64,000 bases of DNA from Primulina eburnea (Eukaryota > Streptophyta > Magnoliopsida > Lamiales > Gesneriaceae): the NCBI RefSeq assembly GCF_022965805.1, contig NC_133106.1:31423913-31487912 (forward strand), given 5' to 3'. The number at the start of each line of letters is the position of its first letter. Position 1 is the first letter of the stretch. The position numbers and the translations under genes were made by a program. Under the pieces are notes generated by a model. That model was given only the letters and a program-made list of their open reading frames with translations. It had not been told where the DNA came from and did not search any database. Positions 24,922 through 36,443 of this stretch are shown here, piece after piece.

Positions 24922-25372
24922 ATATATATAGTAAATTGGTATGTTTTAGTTTCTTGATTCTGTAAGCCGTCAAATTTAGTCCATTGAGTTGGTTTTTTTC
25001 CACGTTTAATTATTTTAGTCATATGTTACGGATCTTGTCCGAACCATGTTAGTGCTCTATTGAAAAAGGACCAGACGTGAAACAAAATATCATCTTATTG
25101 AATTAAAACCGAATTTTGACTATTTATATGACTTAAAGCGAGAACAATTCCAATAGTAGTTGTGGTAGATTTCAAGCTTATTTAGATCGCGAATTTGAAT
25201 TCCACGATACTTCAAATTTCTAATTCAATTGGATGGACAAAATTCGACTGAAATGCATGTTATATCGAATGAACAATTTAAATATTAGTTGTGGGGTCAT
25301 TTGGTTTATTTTTATCAAACCAAATTCATCGATCCCAATACAATCTCACATTAACAACATATATCTAATTAG

Positions 25373-25382
25373 GGTTCGCTTG
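25373..25382 (+). repeat. Harbinger left terminal inverted repeat
   Basis: GGTTCGCTTG, preceded by TTAG; it is the reverse complement of 32417-32426. Confidence 0.75.
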
Positions 25383-25523
25383 GTTTTTAGGATGTGATAA
25401 TTGAATGATTGATAATTTGATTGATAAATGTTGGATAGGATAAGATATATAATTTGGGTTGTATTTAATCTCATGTGTGGTGCAAATGTAAGAGGAGGGA
25501 TATAATCATGTCAAATTTGTAAA

Positions 25524-25539
25524 TGACCAAAATACCCTT
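25524..25539 (+). repeat. Harbinger subterminal inverted repeat, left copy
   Basis: TGACCAAAATACCCTT, 16 bp, an exact reverse complement of 32248-32263. The pair sits about 150-160 bp inside each terminus, which supports the proposed element ends. Confidence 0.75.
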
Positions 25540-25686
25540 TCTTGTTTTATTTTAAATTATTTGCTCTTATTGTTCCCTTCTGCCTAAGCTACCGTATATT
25601 TCCCAAAAAATCTGAGGGGAGGAGAAAACCCTCTCCACATTGTTCTTCATCGAAAATCGTAAGTCGAGGTCATATCCTTCAAAGCT

Positions 25687-26747
25687 ATGAACCGAAGTTC
25701 CAAAGGTAAGCATGAACATGGTCTTGTCTTTTTTTTTTTTAACAGGTGAGTTAAGAATCTAGATCTACAAACGTGGTGCGAAGCAGTGGAAGAAACCAAG
25801 ATCTACTCTGGAGAAAAAGGTTTTGTCAGTAATTTCTGAATTTTTTGTTCGAGAAATCTTTTCTTTCCGATTTTCATACAAACAAAATCGAACAAGTTTG
25901 TCGATTTGATGCGCAGATGTAGTATTTTTTTAGGTTTCTGTTGTTATATTTTCTTACGATTAGGATCTAGTTATTACGAAAATAGATTTAAGTTCTTGTG
26001 TCCTTTAGGTTTCTTGCATCGATTGTGTTTTTTTATGTCCTTACTATTACTGAAACAGATAAAAGATTTGAGTTTTGAGTTCGAAGTTTATCCTAATATG
26101 GTGAAAAATCGAATAATTACTTGAAACAATATTGCACTGGAAGATGTTCCTACACATGACATTGAGTAAATCATCTCCTGTAATCAATATTTGTTAATCT
26201 TTTTAGGAATGTTTAATATTTTCTGTACCAATGTCTAGGTGTGATGGAACCGAAGACACCACCACAGTGCAATTGTGGAAATGGTGAAATGATATTACGG
26301 AAAGCTGGGGATAACTCTACTCGTCCCGGTCACTATTACTATATTTGTCCCGCAGGTCTCAAACATCGGAACAATTTCTCGTGGTATCTCGAGTACCACG
26401 GTAGGAATGTAACACCCACCGACCAAAAGTCGTACAAATTTGAACCTAAGTCAACTAATTTGGAAGATCATTCATGTCGTACTAGTACCCAAATGTTTTC
26501 TAAGAAGGAGTCAATGAACTCGTCCGCGGGCCCATATGCTCGTCCTTCGAAAGAAGCTCATCAACAGGGCAGCAGTCAATTTTCTGGAGTGGATTGTGGT
26601 ATCTCATGCAGAGGCTATGAGTTACCAAATCATTGCACGAAGAGCACACCTTATTCACGTGAACATGTCTGTTGTTTATTTGGGTTCATATGCGCGCTGA
26701 TCTGCGTGCTTCTCCTCCTCGTTGTAGTACTTGTCTTCAAAATCTGA
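25687..26747 (+). CDS. GRF-type zinc finger protein with C-terminal membrane segment, inside the Harbinger element
   Basis: Two exons fit: 25687..25705 (MNRSSK, donor GTAAGC) and 26239..26747 (acceptor GTCTAG), 175 aa; translation from the ATG at 26244 alone would give 168. Residues 17-55 form a GRF-like finger: C17-x-C19-G, a PGHYYYICP block with C43, then FSW. The usual fourth Cys is absent; H49 lies close by and could serve. The middle is polar. The last 25 or so residues (LFGFICALICVLLLLVVVLV) form one strong membrane helix ending KI. Plant genomes hold many short GRF-finger proteins with a coiled-coil or membrane tail, several near transposons. Their function is unknown, although GRF fingers of other proteins bind nucleic acid. 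It lies on the strand opposite the transposase. The first exon is inferred. Confidence 0.7.
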
Positions 26748-27157
26748 TCTGTTTCAACTTTGTATATATTCTGTTGCTGTGTTAATTTGGTTTTGTCGAA
26801 CGCTATGACATGTACTTACGTAACTTTTGACATATCAGACATATATGTTGTGTGCCAGTTATGACTCTTTGTTATTCTGGACATATGTGGTTCGTTAATG
26901 TGCTAACATGTCTTATCTCACTCGTATACACATCAGAAGCATGTGATCGGTAAGTATGTCACTTGCAAATATGAGTACACTGTTGTTTAATTTTACAACT
27001 TTGTGCCTATCTTGAAACTATTGTACATGCTCACGATTTATATCTACAATCCGTACAGGTTTTCCTCGTCAATGTTGATTTGGTGACGGGTCTATGTTTT
27101 GGGAGTACGCAAAACATCCTTAACCGATGTAAGCAGTCATAATACTTACTTCAAATA

Positions 27158-27252
27158 TGTATTATATGTCTGTCAGTTAAGCAAATATTTAACTGTTATT
27201 GTTATTATACTTACTTTGTATTATATGTCTGTCAGTTAAGCAATTATTTAAC
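27158..27252. repeat. direct repeat inside the Harbinger element
   Basis: About 35 bp (TGTATTATATGTCTGTCAGT and on into TAAGCAA.TATTTAAC) occurs at 27158-27193 and 27217-27252 with one difference, in the non-coding stretch between the two plus-strand genes. Confidence 0.7.
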
Positions 27253-27663
27253 AAATGTATTATGTTATTGTTAGATGGTGTTATAAATTTCACAAATTGA
27301 TTGTCGATGTTGCCATTCCTATTACTGCTTCTATATCCAATCTTGTGTAGTTGTTGAAGACGTGTGTTCTCTTACCAAATGCAAATCTTTTGTACCTGCA
27401 CATATTAATTGCAGAGAACAGTTTGTGCACTTGAGCAACCTGACGAATCATTTAAGAGCATCGATGTAGACATTTTTTTGTGTGATATTAAATGAAAATG
27501 GTACTCTATTCTCTTGTGAATGACAAACATTTATTCTTGGGTAGGTAGACTCTCTTTAATTTCTTGGTATTACTTAAAGTAGGTCACTTTCACCTTTGAC
27601 ACTTACATAAGAAGCTCGGTTTAGTTCATCAACTCTTTCTTTTTTCTGCAGAACACCACCAAC

Positions 27664-28023
27664 ATGTCTGTCACCTACAAATCTGCTTCTGAAGTGACCG
27701 TAACTAGCCATTACAAAGTGGAGGTGATTATCATCTCGGATGATGAACAAGTAAACGGAGGATCACACAGTGGTGTTGGCAAGGAGAAGAAAATGAAGCA
27801 TGTTCCAACGAAAGTTTCTGATTCACCAAAAAAAAACACTACCTACAACCATCTCTGCGCGAAGGTAGTGGATGAGTACTACAAAACCAACATGCAGGCT
27901 TCCAAAGACTGCAACAAACGTTCCAACAATGATTACAGTGGTCGCCCTTCCAAGAAAACTTTACGTCCGCATGGCGAAGCAGACTATGTAATAATCAGTA
28001 GCTCGGATGACTCAGATCAGTAA
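27664..28023 (+). CDS. small protein with two SUMO-interaction-like motifs, inside the Harbinger element
   Basis: 119 aa from the ATG at 27664; just upstream, TTTTTCTGCAG looks like an acceptor, so a leader intron is likely. Hydrophobic cores followed by acidic residues, VEVIIISDDE (about 19-28) and DYVIISSSDDSD (last 13 residues), have the form of SUMO-interacting motifs. Between them the protein is basic and polar (KEKKMKH, SKKTLRPH) and likely disordered. I recognise no family. It follows the GRF-finger gene by 0.9 kb on the same strand and could be a separate gene or a further exon of an alternative transcript. Codon-like composition and the paired motifs favour a real protein. Function is not known. 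Confidence 0.6.
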   Translation: MSVTYKSASEVTVTSHYKVEVIIISDDEQVNGGSHSGVGKEKKMKHVPTKVSDSPKKNTTYNHLCAKVVDEYYKTNMQASKDCNKRSNNDYSGRPSKKTLRPHGEADYVIISSSDDSDQ

Positions 28024-28981
28024 CCGTGAAACTGCGTACAAGTATTCCCGATGTATTCGACCCTTTTGCTCCCCACCACTGGACTATCTTCTGTATGCAT
28101 ATTTATTTTCATGAAATCGTTCGGTCGTAAGTCGGGTATGTTTGGCAAAACGTATGATGTCGTGGTGTGCATACGAAGGTTTATTTTGGATTTTAGCGCG
28201 TGTTTATAAGTCTGCTCTGGTAATTGTGACTGTTTGAGATAAATTATGTTATCTCTGTTGTGAAACCACTGTAATGCAATATAATGTTTTGTATACTAGC
28301 TTATATGGTATCTTTTGTCTTTTTACAAAATATTTGTCATTTTCGTTGTTCATAATACCGAAAACCATTTGTTGGCTAAAGCATGTAGGATGAAAGTAAG
28401 CAATCAGTTTATGAAAATGTAGATTCGAATGGAACCAAACAATGGTACGTGTACTTTGTGAAAAATGCATTATTATTTTTTTGGATTGTGATAAAATGGA
28501 GGCTCATGCAAAAGACCAACACAGCTTAGTGCTTTTAAACAAGTAATGAGATGTTGCCTAGTTAATCGTAATACAAACATACTACAATATAGTTTGGTTT
28601 ATCGACATAAAACCGCTTCCCAGAAGTACTACTACTGAAAGAATCCATTACATAGTTCGTTTTCACATGAAAACTCATTCAAAATTACAGATGGCATTAC
28701 AAACAGGAAGGAAAGGAAGAAAAAAAATCGGCCACACGAACATGAATCCGACAATTGGGTCGAAGTTTCTCGAATTATATTTCTGCCGAACAAGAAAATG
28801 AAATGGCCAAAGATGATCATTGCGAGATGTTGATAATTAAACACCGATATTATAGAGAAGTGCCATGATATAGTATCAAATACATCGTCGTCCAAAAGTG
28901 GCAATATCCACACACCAAATAGGTCGAGCCATTACAAAAAGTTCAAAAACATTAAGTTCGTGGAACGCATACCATGCGAGG

Positions 28982-29971
28982 TTATGGATTAAGTAGGCGC
29001 TTGATTAAGCTGATCTTTCCTTCGAGATTAAGACGCAAGAACAAAGCTAGTTTGTTGGGGTTATCCACCAGTAACTCCGCCACATGCACTTTATCGTCCG
29101 AACTTAATTCCGGAATGGTTCCTAAGGTCGCCAACACACTGTCCATAGCAATTTCAATTTTCGAATCAGATGCCATTTCTTTTATGAGATTGGACATTGT
29201 TTCCTTTGTGATTTCAGCTAGATTATTGATTGCAGCAACAATTTGGTTGTCAACTTCGTCTAATTGCTTGCGTTTCTTTGATCTCACCTTTGAAACTCCA
29301 GATGGGTTGGAGGGGATAGTTTGAGCAACAGACACTGATTCACCATCTCCTTCAACTGGCCGGTAAAAGTCATCCATGACAAATTCCATGTCAATGGGTT
29401 CAGGCTGCGTCATATTTAAGACATCATGAACAACAGCTGAAAAGGTCTCCACTCGATCACCTGTTGCTCTATCGTATCCAAATATTTCGCACCAATCTTT
29501 GTAGTGGGGCCACCTCTTGTACCGCATGACTCGAACACTATTGTCAACCTGAAAGGTCTTCGTTTTAATAGCGTACACATTTGAAAGATAAACATGTAAA
29601 GTTTAAATAAATTTTTTCACCTTAAGTAACGCGTCCCATGCCTCATTCGTAGCGTCTATCATGTTTTCGGTGTCATTCCAACCAATCCCACTCTTGCCTA
29701 GCATTGATGTCAAACATCCGTACTGTTTCTTCCACACGTGTATTTTTGAAGTAATGTGGGGGTGACCGCGTAAGTCTGAATCATTGAATGCGTTCCTCAA
29801 TGCAGTTTCCAATAAAGGTAGATACCCATTGCGGAATCCGTTGTCTGTTTTATAGCCTTTGCCTATTATATCTTTCAACGCCACAATTAGAACCTCCTCC
29901 TCAGGGGCTGTCCAGATACGTCTCACCTTATCTGTTTTGGTACCTTTCGAAGTCACACTTGTGTTATCCAT
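28982..29971 (-). CDS. Harbinger Myb/SANT-like DNA-binding protein (second transposition protein)
   Basis: Two exons: 29971..29621 and 29548..28982, GT-AG, 305 aa, starting MDNTSV. The N-terminal third holds a trihelix-like Myb/SANT domain: RRIWTAPEEEVLIVALKD, then a W in HVWKKQYGCL and the closing NEAWDALLK. The middle has the RYKRWPHYKDWCEIFGYDRA block common to these plant proteins. A basic stretch (KVRSKKRKQ) is a likely nuclear signal, followed by a helical C-terminus. In Harbinger elements this protein binds the transposase and the element's ends and is needed for nuclear import and DNA binding. It lies 235 bp downstream of the transposase on the same strand. A start further upstream is unlikely, because an acceptor-like TTTCAG precedes the leader. 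Confidence 0.88.
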
Positions 29972-30205
29972 TGCTTCAAATGATTCTAATACGTTCACCT
30001 GAAACACATTAAAGTGCAAAGTTAGAATGGGAGATGAAACATTATATTGCAAAAAGATGAACACATTTGACAACGTCATTGCAAATCCAACAATTAATCG
30101 AAATAATATTTTACAAAACGGTTGTTCTCAATACACCAAGTAGTACGTACTAAACAAATAAAAACAAGAGGCAAATTCGAGATACAATAACAATTCACTA
30201 TTGTC

Positions 30206-31622
30206 TTAGTTGTGGTACATCGACATTGCAAAGTTATCTCTCCACGAATCCCATGCATCAGAGGAATTAAAATCCTCGATAAAGTAATTCTCATTCTGTG
30301 GCATTGGGCTTAATGTCTCCTCTTCAAGCTCATCGACAAGATTGTCCGGCATTTGAGCTCGAATGAAGTTGTGTAACAGAATGCAGGCCATTATGATTCT
30401 GTTCTGAGTTTTAAGTGGATAGAAACAAGGACTTCGAAGAATAGCCCATCTTTTCTTAAGCAACCCAAAAGCTCTTTCAATGACATTCCTAGCTTTGCTG
30501 TGTCTCCAATTAAAGAGTTCTTTATAATTTTGGGGAGCATTTGTGCGATTGCCCCAAGAATCTCTATGGTATGGTACTCTTCTATATGGCGTCAAGAATC
30601 CCTGGACGTTTGCATATCCGTTGTCGCACAAGTAGTAAGAACCTACCATCGAAGTCAAATATTTTCTCAATTAATTTTGAAATAAAGAAACATTAATCGA
30701 AATAAAAAAATATGCTGAGATGACATTATTAGATCAAACAAGATGTTAACCTCTTTCAACTTTAAGACCGTCATCACGTGATAATGCATCACGAAGCACT
30801 CGGGCATCCGCTGCAGATCCTTCCCACCCACAGAGCGCATAGATAAAGTTCATATCTCGATCGCACACTCCCAGAACATTCACGGCAATGGTTCCTTTTC
30901 TGGTTCTGTATTTTCCCTTGTCTAATATAGGCACATGAACATTTATATATGTACCATCCAACGCACCAACACAACCCTGAAAAATAAGATACAGAAATAA
31001 GAACAATAATCATGAAGATGTATATTATACTTTAAGAAACGAACAACATTATAAATGGAATTTATAATAAGTATTCTTTAGCAAATGTTCAGATTACCTG
31101 GAACCATTTCCACGTCTCGTCCGTGCAGGTTTCATCGACCGGGGAAGGCTTCACAAGCAGTATAGTATGTAACTTCAATACTGACCCCAACACTTCGTGG
31201 AAATGGGTGCTGATTGTTTGACCACTTCGTAGATAATCGTGACCAATGACTCGGTTCTTTTTATGATGCGCCAAAATAGACAAAAACATAGCCACTTTCT
31301 CTTCTGTCCTAACATATCTAGAGTGGCCCAGCCCCCCGACGTGTGTTAGCAAGTAACAAAGTTGTGCAAATGAATTTCTATTCATCCTCAAATTCACCAC
31401 ACATTGAACATCTCCGGTTTCAATAATTCTTCGCAAATGGTTCATTTGTGCATTACTTCTTTCCGTCATGTTGTACGAAACTAACGTTCTACGTGCTTGA
31501 CGACGTCGATCGGCGATACATCTCGTGCGATGTCGTATTAGAAGACATACCAGAAAGATTGTACGGACCATCATTTCATGTAGCAGTAGGAAAATTCTAA
31601 TGTTATGACGTCTCCCGTCCAT
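30206..31622 (-). CDS. PIF/Harbinger DDE transposase
   Basis: Three exons: 31622..31098, 30976..30751 and 30642..30206, GT-AG, 395 aa, the usual length. The N-terminal half has the helical DNA-binding region of the family (VNLRMNRNSFAQLCYLL, EEKVAMFLSILAHHKKNRVI). The DDE nuclease domain shows D182 in GALDGTYI, D257 in YYLCDNGYANVQGFL and E306 in NVIERAFGLLKKRW, so the whole catalytic triad is present. The enzyme cuts at the element ends and inserts into 3-bp TWA targets. The in-frame GTG at 31631 is ignored in favour of the ATG at 31622. There are no stops or frameshifts, so the gene could be active. Confidence 0.9.
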
Positions 31623-32247
31623 TTTGCCCACGTACTTACCAAATGCAAATGAAAATTAGAACGAGGCAAGAATTACAGAACGAAAGCTCAGAAGCATGGT
31701 TATTACAGATTTAACTCGTGCATTTCAATTTTTGAATCTTTAAAAAGTGAAGCTACAATTTACAATACAAGATTTTTGTTCTACAACCGCCCAACAAAGA
31801 TTCACAAGAAACCTGTCATACAATGTCACATAATAAAATGTCGCACAAGATTTACGGAGAAAAAATGAGGTTGAAAATTTCAGTACAAGAACTTGAAAAG
31901 TAAACGACAACCGAACACTAGTAGGCTATGTACAACACATTCGCACTAAAAAACGACAACGTGAAACACGAAATGTTCGTCAGTCACTAATTTTCGTCAA
32001 GTTTATGTACTCTGAAAAACGTTATGCAGGACATACAAAATCAATAATCAGACAAAGAAACCAAGCTGTACTTTATCGACTTTTACCTTCGAACAAACTT
32101 GGAAATTTAACAGATCGGCCCTGCAGAAGATGAATTTTTCTTCACCACTTTCGGTTTCTACGGTAGAAGCCAGCCATCGGTTCCTGAGAAGAATGAAGGA
32201 GAATGGGGTGTCCGTACGCCACTTGCAACATTTATGTTTTTGAGAAC

Positions 32248-32263
32248 AAGGGTATTTTGGTCA
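32248..32263 (-). repeat. Harbinger subterminal inverted repeat, right copy
   Basis: AAGGGTATTTTGGTCA on the plus strand, an exact reverse complement of 25524-25539. Confidence 0.75.
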
Positions 32264-32416
32264 ATAGAGTTTCTGAAAAGGACAGGATGAATATTATCCA
32301 CGAGAAATGCAGGGATTTGTGGTCCAAGCTAAACAGTGAATTTTGTCTGCCTAATAGTCAATATGACAATTACAAATTATAGCAAACAAGTGACAACTAA
32401 ACAATCAGACCCTAAT

Positions 32417-32426
32417 CAAGCGAACC
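32417..32426 (-). repeat. Harbinger right terminal inverted repeat
   Basis: CAAGCGAACC on the plus strand; it pairs with 25373-25382. Nine bases inward, the plus strand reads AATCAGACCC, a possible alternative end. Confidence 0.7.
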
Positions 32427-32481
32427 AAACTGGGCTTTAGTCTTTATAATTATCAATCCCTAACTCTGTTCATATATATTA

Positions 32482-32756
32482 GAGAAAATGTATTTTTTCT
32501 CCATTAACTTTTTTATCCTTTTTTTTTTGGTCCACCAACTTTTTGTGTTAATAACTTCATTGGTCCATCTATCATAGGAATTTCAATTTCCGTCACGTCA
32601 ACTTTAGTCATCGCCTAATTAGCATTTTTGGACGGAAATTGAACATTTTGGTGGTAGATGGACCAATATAACAAAAACTCATAAGTTATTGAACCAATAC
32701 AAAAATCGAAAAATTAGTAGACCAATTACAAAAAAAGACAAGTTCTTGATTTTCTC
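32482..32756. mobile_element. foldback MITE, 275 bp
   Basis: The ends GAGAAAAT and ATTTTCTC are inverted. The inner parts also fold back (TTGGTCCA near 32528 against TGGACCAAT near 32654). A second, interrupted copy of the same family lies at 33226-33887. There is no coding capacity. Confidence 0.65.
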
Positions 32757-33225
32757 TATATATTATTATCACAGCTCACCGAAAAGAAAGCCAACCTCTC
32801 TGGGGTCATTGAATAGATCAAAGTTTGGCTCATGTTTTTTTTTTTTGGGTTTTATTACGAATGGGCCTAAAGAAAAAGTTCACTTTGGAACTTCTCTATA
32901 TGTCTTAGTAATGAAATGATGTGTAGTACAAACTGACTTTCTTCGGAAGCAAACAAGCAGGGAATCAAAGAATACACTGAATAGTTCCGCATTAATCCAT
33001 ATATAAAATGATTTCGCTTTAGTTATACTTATACAACAAAAATATTTATCTAAACGTGATAGATAATTTTAATTATTTTTAATTTAATGAATTTTTCCAT
33101 AACTTTTTTTATTAAAAGTGATTATTATTTAAAATTTTAAAAATATATATAACAATAAGATTAAAAATATAGAAGAAAAATGTCAATTTTAGACCCATAT
33201 GTATTTATATATGTCATTTTTCATG

Positions 33226-33887
33226 GAGAAAATAATTTTTTTACTCCGTTAACTTATCCTTTTTTTGTCAACTAAATTTTTAGTTTTTTTATCTTTGTAC
33301 AATCACTACTAAATTTAAGCTATTTTGGTCCTTTTTCCAATGGAAATTTCAAATTTCGTCAAGAAACACTAATTCGACGGTGGCTAAAAGTGACGAGTGG
33401 GTCTCATGTGAGATCGTCTCATGGATCTTAATCTGTGAGACATGTCAACCCTACCTGTATTCACAATAAAAGTAATACTCTAAGCATAAAAAATAATACT
33501 TTTTCATGGATGACCCAAATAAGATATCCGTCTCACAAATATGACCCGTGAGACCGTCTCACACAAGTTTTATCAAAAGTGACATAGCCAAAAATTTGGT
33601 AATTTCTTGATTTTGAAGGGAAGTCAATATATTTTGGAATCAACTTAACATAAAAAGTCAAACAAATCAATTTTTTTTACAAGTTTTGTGAATTTCACCA
33701 GTAAAGATCAACAATTGTGAAACTAAAATGTGTTTTAACCATTATTTAATCAGTGTTTTTTTTTTTTTACAAAAATTGAACATTCTAGTGGTAGATGAAC
33801 TTTTATTGTACAAAAATCAAAAATTGGAAAGTTAGTAGACTAAAACAAAAAGTATTAAGTTACTGGACCAGAAAAATAAAATTTCTC
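33226..33887. mobile_element. second copy of the GAGAAAAT foldback MITE, with a nested insertion
   Basis: It begins GAGAAAATAATTTTTTTACT and ends AAATTTCTC, with internal phrases shared with 32482-32756 (CATTCTAGTGGTAGATG, TTGGTCCT-like). A 180-bp Mutator-type MITE (33395-33574) sits in the middle, so this copy is older than that insertion. Confidence 0.6.
33395..33574. mobile_element. Mutator-type MITE nested in another MITE
   Basis: 180 bp with long imperfect terminal inverted repeats built on TGTGAGAC.GTCTCA. It is flanked by a perfect 9-bp direct repeat AAAAGTGAC (33386-33394 and 33575-33583). Confidence 0.8.
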
Positions 33888-34582
33888 TTTTTTAGTCATG
33901 TATGTTTCGATGAATCAATTACAGTCTTTGTAACTATGTTTTTTTAATCAATTTTAATTTTTTTCATCAAAATCATGTAACTAAATGACTAATATAATTG
34001 TTAAAATTTAAAAATTATGATTTCAAACATACATGCATATCTCGAGAATTTTTTTAGCTACGTACTTATAAAAAAAAGTAACAATAATATTGATCTTTTA
34101 ATTACATTATTTTATATTGAAATGACTAAACGTGATTAAAAGATCATATTAAATGACTATTTTTTATTCAAAGAAATATACAAGACTAAAAATATCACAC
34201 CCCAATACATCATGACTAAAATTGACCTTTACGGATAAATATAGTATTGAATGGATATCTAAAAAGAAAGGCTATTTTAGAAAAAAAATAAAAAGTTCAA
34301 AGAAAAAAATATATAATGATGATATAATTGTAGTTTTAAATAAGACTTCACTAAATCGATCAGAAGTTAATTTAATAAAGTGTTCTGAACTTAGTTAGAA
34401 AGTAAAATTGTTAGCTAATATCGAAATTAAATTCATTCTCATCTTTTACTTTATTTTTATTTTTTTAGTTGAGTCTCATCTTTTATTTTGACATAGGAAT
34501 TTTTAATCCAAAATTAACCTTTGGCATCTACTTAAAAAAAGATGAGAAAGAATAATTATGTGAATCAAATATATTTGAGTAG

Positions 34583-34778
34583 GTCTCTTGTGAGAGACGG
34601 TCTCACGAATTTTTATCTGTGAGACATGTCAACCCTACCGATATGCACAATAAAAAGTAATAATCTTAGTATAAAAAATAATATTTTTCATGGATGACTC
34701 AAATAAAAGATATGTCTCACACAATACGACCCGTGAAACCGTCTCATAAAATACGACCGTGAGACCGTGTCACACATG
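34583..34778. mobile_element. Mutator-type MITE, same family
   Basis: CTTGTGAGAGACGGTCTCAC at the left and GAGACCGTGTCACACATG at the right enclose the usual core (TGTGAGACATGTCAACCCTA, CATGGATGACTCAAATAA). The right terminal motif is partly duplicated. The target duplication is not clear. Confidence 0.65.
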
Positions 34779-34815
34779 TTTTATATATAAAAGAAAGAAT
34801 CCAAATTATGAGAGG

Positions 34816-34917
34816 TTATATATATATATATTTATATATATGTGTGTGTAGTGTGTGTGTGTGTGTGTGTGTAGTGTGTGTAGTATTGTGTGTGTGTGTG
34901 TGTGTGTGTGTGTAGTA
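34816..34917. repeat. (TA)n then interrupted (TG)n microsatellite
   Basis: TATATA repeats, then TG dinucleotides broken several times by TAG. Confidence 0.85.
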
Positions 34918-34919
34918 AT

Positions 34920-36440
34920 GAACTAGCAATTAGATTGAGTTGAACATTCCAAGAAAAAATGACAAACCAAACGATACCTTATTGGAGAAAGAAGAATAAT
35001 TTGGATTGTCGTATGTATGAGAGAGCCGGCAGGAGTCTTGTTGTGTTCCCTGCATCACGGTTGTCCCATCACCAATCATTCTGAACCCGCGTCTTTTCAC
35101 TACCCTTTAAATATCGTTCACCTCTTTTTTTTGCTGTTGTTTTTGTGGGGAAACTGGCTCTCCTGTCTTTTCGGTGTTTTATTACATTCTGAATTCTGAT
35201 ATAGTGTCATTTAATTTCTTTTAAAGCCGTTCAATGAAGTACTAAAATAAAATCAAAATCTGTTATTCAAGAATTTTTTTTAAAAACATATAAATATTCT
35301 CTATCATGGCTAGCCTGATTTACTGGGTGAATGTTCTTAATTTTTGAGTCATGCATGATTTTTTTCTTCTTTTTTTTTAATACTCTGGTTGGTCCCGTCC
35401 CGTGGAGAGGTATTGATTAAAAAAAACATAGTTATATTCACCATTTTCCCATGTTTTTTAAATATATGATATGTCTAATTTCTAGCATGTTTTAATCCAA
35501 TTTTTTTTTTTTTTACTTCGAATATTCAATCAATCCATACCGTACCCAAAAATACATATTGTAACAAAAATTACAATAATAAAAATATTTATACCGATAC
35601 CCCGTGTGTGTATGGCACACCGTTTATATCAAAATGTTACGGTATATCGAGGTTTCGGTATAATATCAGTATTAATATATACCATTTTATACCTAAAAAA
35701 TACATTATAAGTCATAAAATTATAAGTCATCGAAAGGCTCGACTATTTAGATGGTGCATGAGTTGTTCTAGGATTTTACTCTTTTGAGGATTTATCATAT
35801 TAGATGATTTGGGCTATAAAATGTTATATAGCAAATATGTATTTTATTCTTTAAAAAATTTGACAAAGGATACGCAGTATGCACCATATTTTGGTGATTG
35901 GTGACTGTCAGCCTCGATGTAAGCTCCATCTTATCCATCCAGTTAATTACTTTTTATGTATTTTTATTTTTGAAATACATGGGATAACTTCACAAATGCC
36001 TTGTCCCATGTCTAATCTTAACTATCTTCACACCTAACTTGCCTTGTGAAATACATCAACTCCAATTACTTCCCAAGTTCCTTGTCTAATCTTATGAACG
36101 GTTCAAATAATCACCATTCTTTCAAAACACGACGTCCTTCCACAATCGTCCGCATTTTAGCCGAACAAAGCCCTTAAGAAAATATATCTCAAGTCTTGAA
36201 GATATGAATGGAATCTAGCACTAACACAGTGAAACTCATATTTCATTGAATAAAGGTTCCATAACTCTTTCATAAAGACTTTAAATATGCCTGACACCGC
36301 CAACGACAGTAGAGAAAATTAGGGTGAACAAAAACATTTTTTCCCATACATGTACAAATTCATCTTCCAATTTTCAGTTTCATCCCATTGCTGCAGCATC
36401 AGTTCAGAACTTCATACCATCATACTTTCTGAGCCAAAAA
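34920..36440. other. intergenic stretch, no supported gene
   Basis: AT-rich. Around 35540-35700 there are phrases of the GGTATATCGAGGTTTCGGTA type, which look like a decayed repeat. No protein-like frame was seen. Confidence 0.4.
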
Positions 36441-36443
36441 CCT

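Larger units (their letters stand above)
25372..32427 (-). mobile_element. PIF/Harbinger DNA transposon, about 7.05 kb, apparently intact and carrying four genes
   Basis: A perfect 10-bp inverted repeat GGTTCGCTTG lies at 25373-25382 and, reversed, at 32417-32426. A 16-bp subterminal inverted repeat TGACCAAAATACCCTT lies at 25524-25539 and, reversed, at 32248-32263, almost the same distance from each end. Inside are a minus-strand DDE transposase and a Myb/SANT protein, the usual Harbinger pair, plus two plus-strand genes. The exact right boundary is uncertain: a GGGTCTGATTG-like end at about 32413 is an alternative, and no perfect 3-bp TWA target duplication is visible. The transposase keeps all three acidic residues and both core genes lack stops, so the copy may be autonomous. 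Confidence 0.8.

Noticed and set aside
29788..30685. Plus-strand frames opposite the Harbinger proteins
   Set aside because: Antisense to the Myb/SANT and transposase exons; no recognisable domain.
31623..31631. In-frame GTG upstream as transposase start
   Set aside because: GTG is not a normal nuclear plant start; the ATG at 31622 fits.
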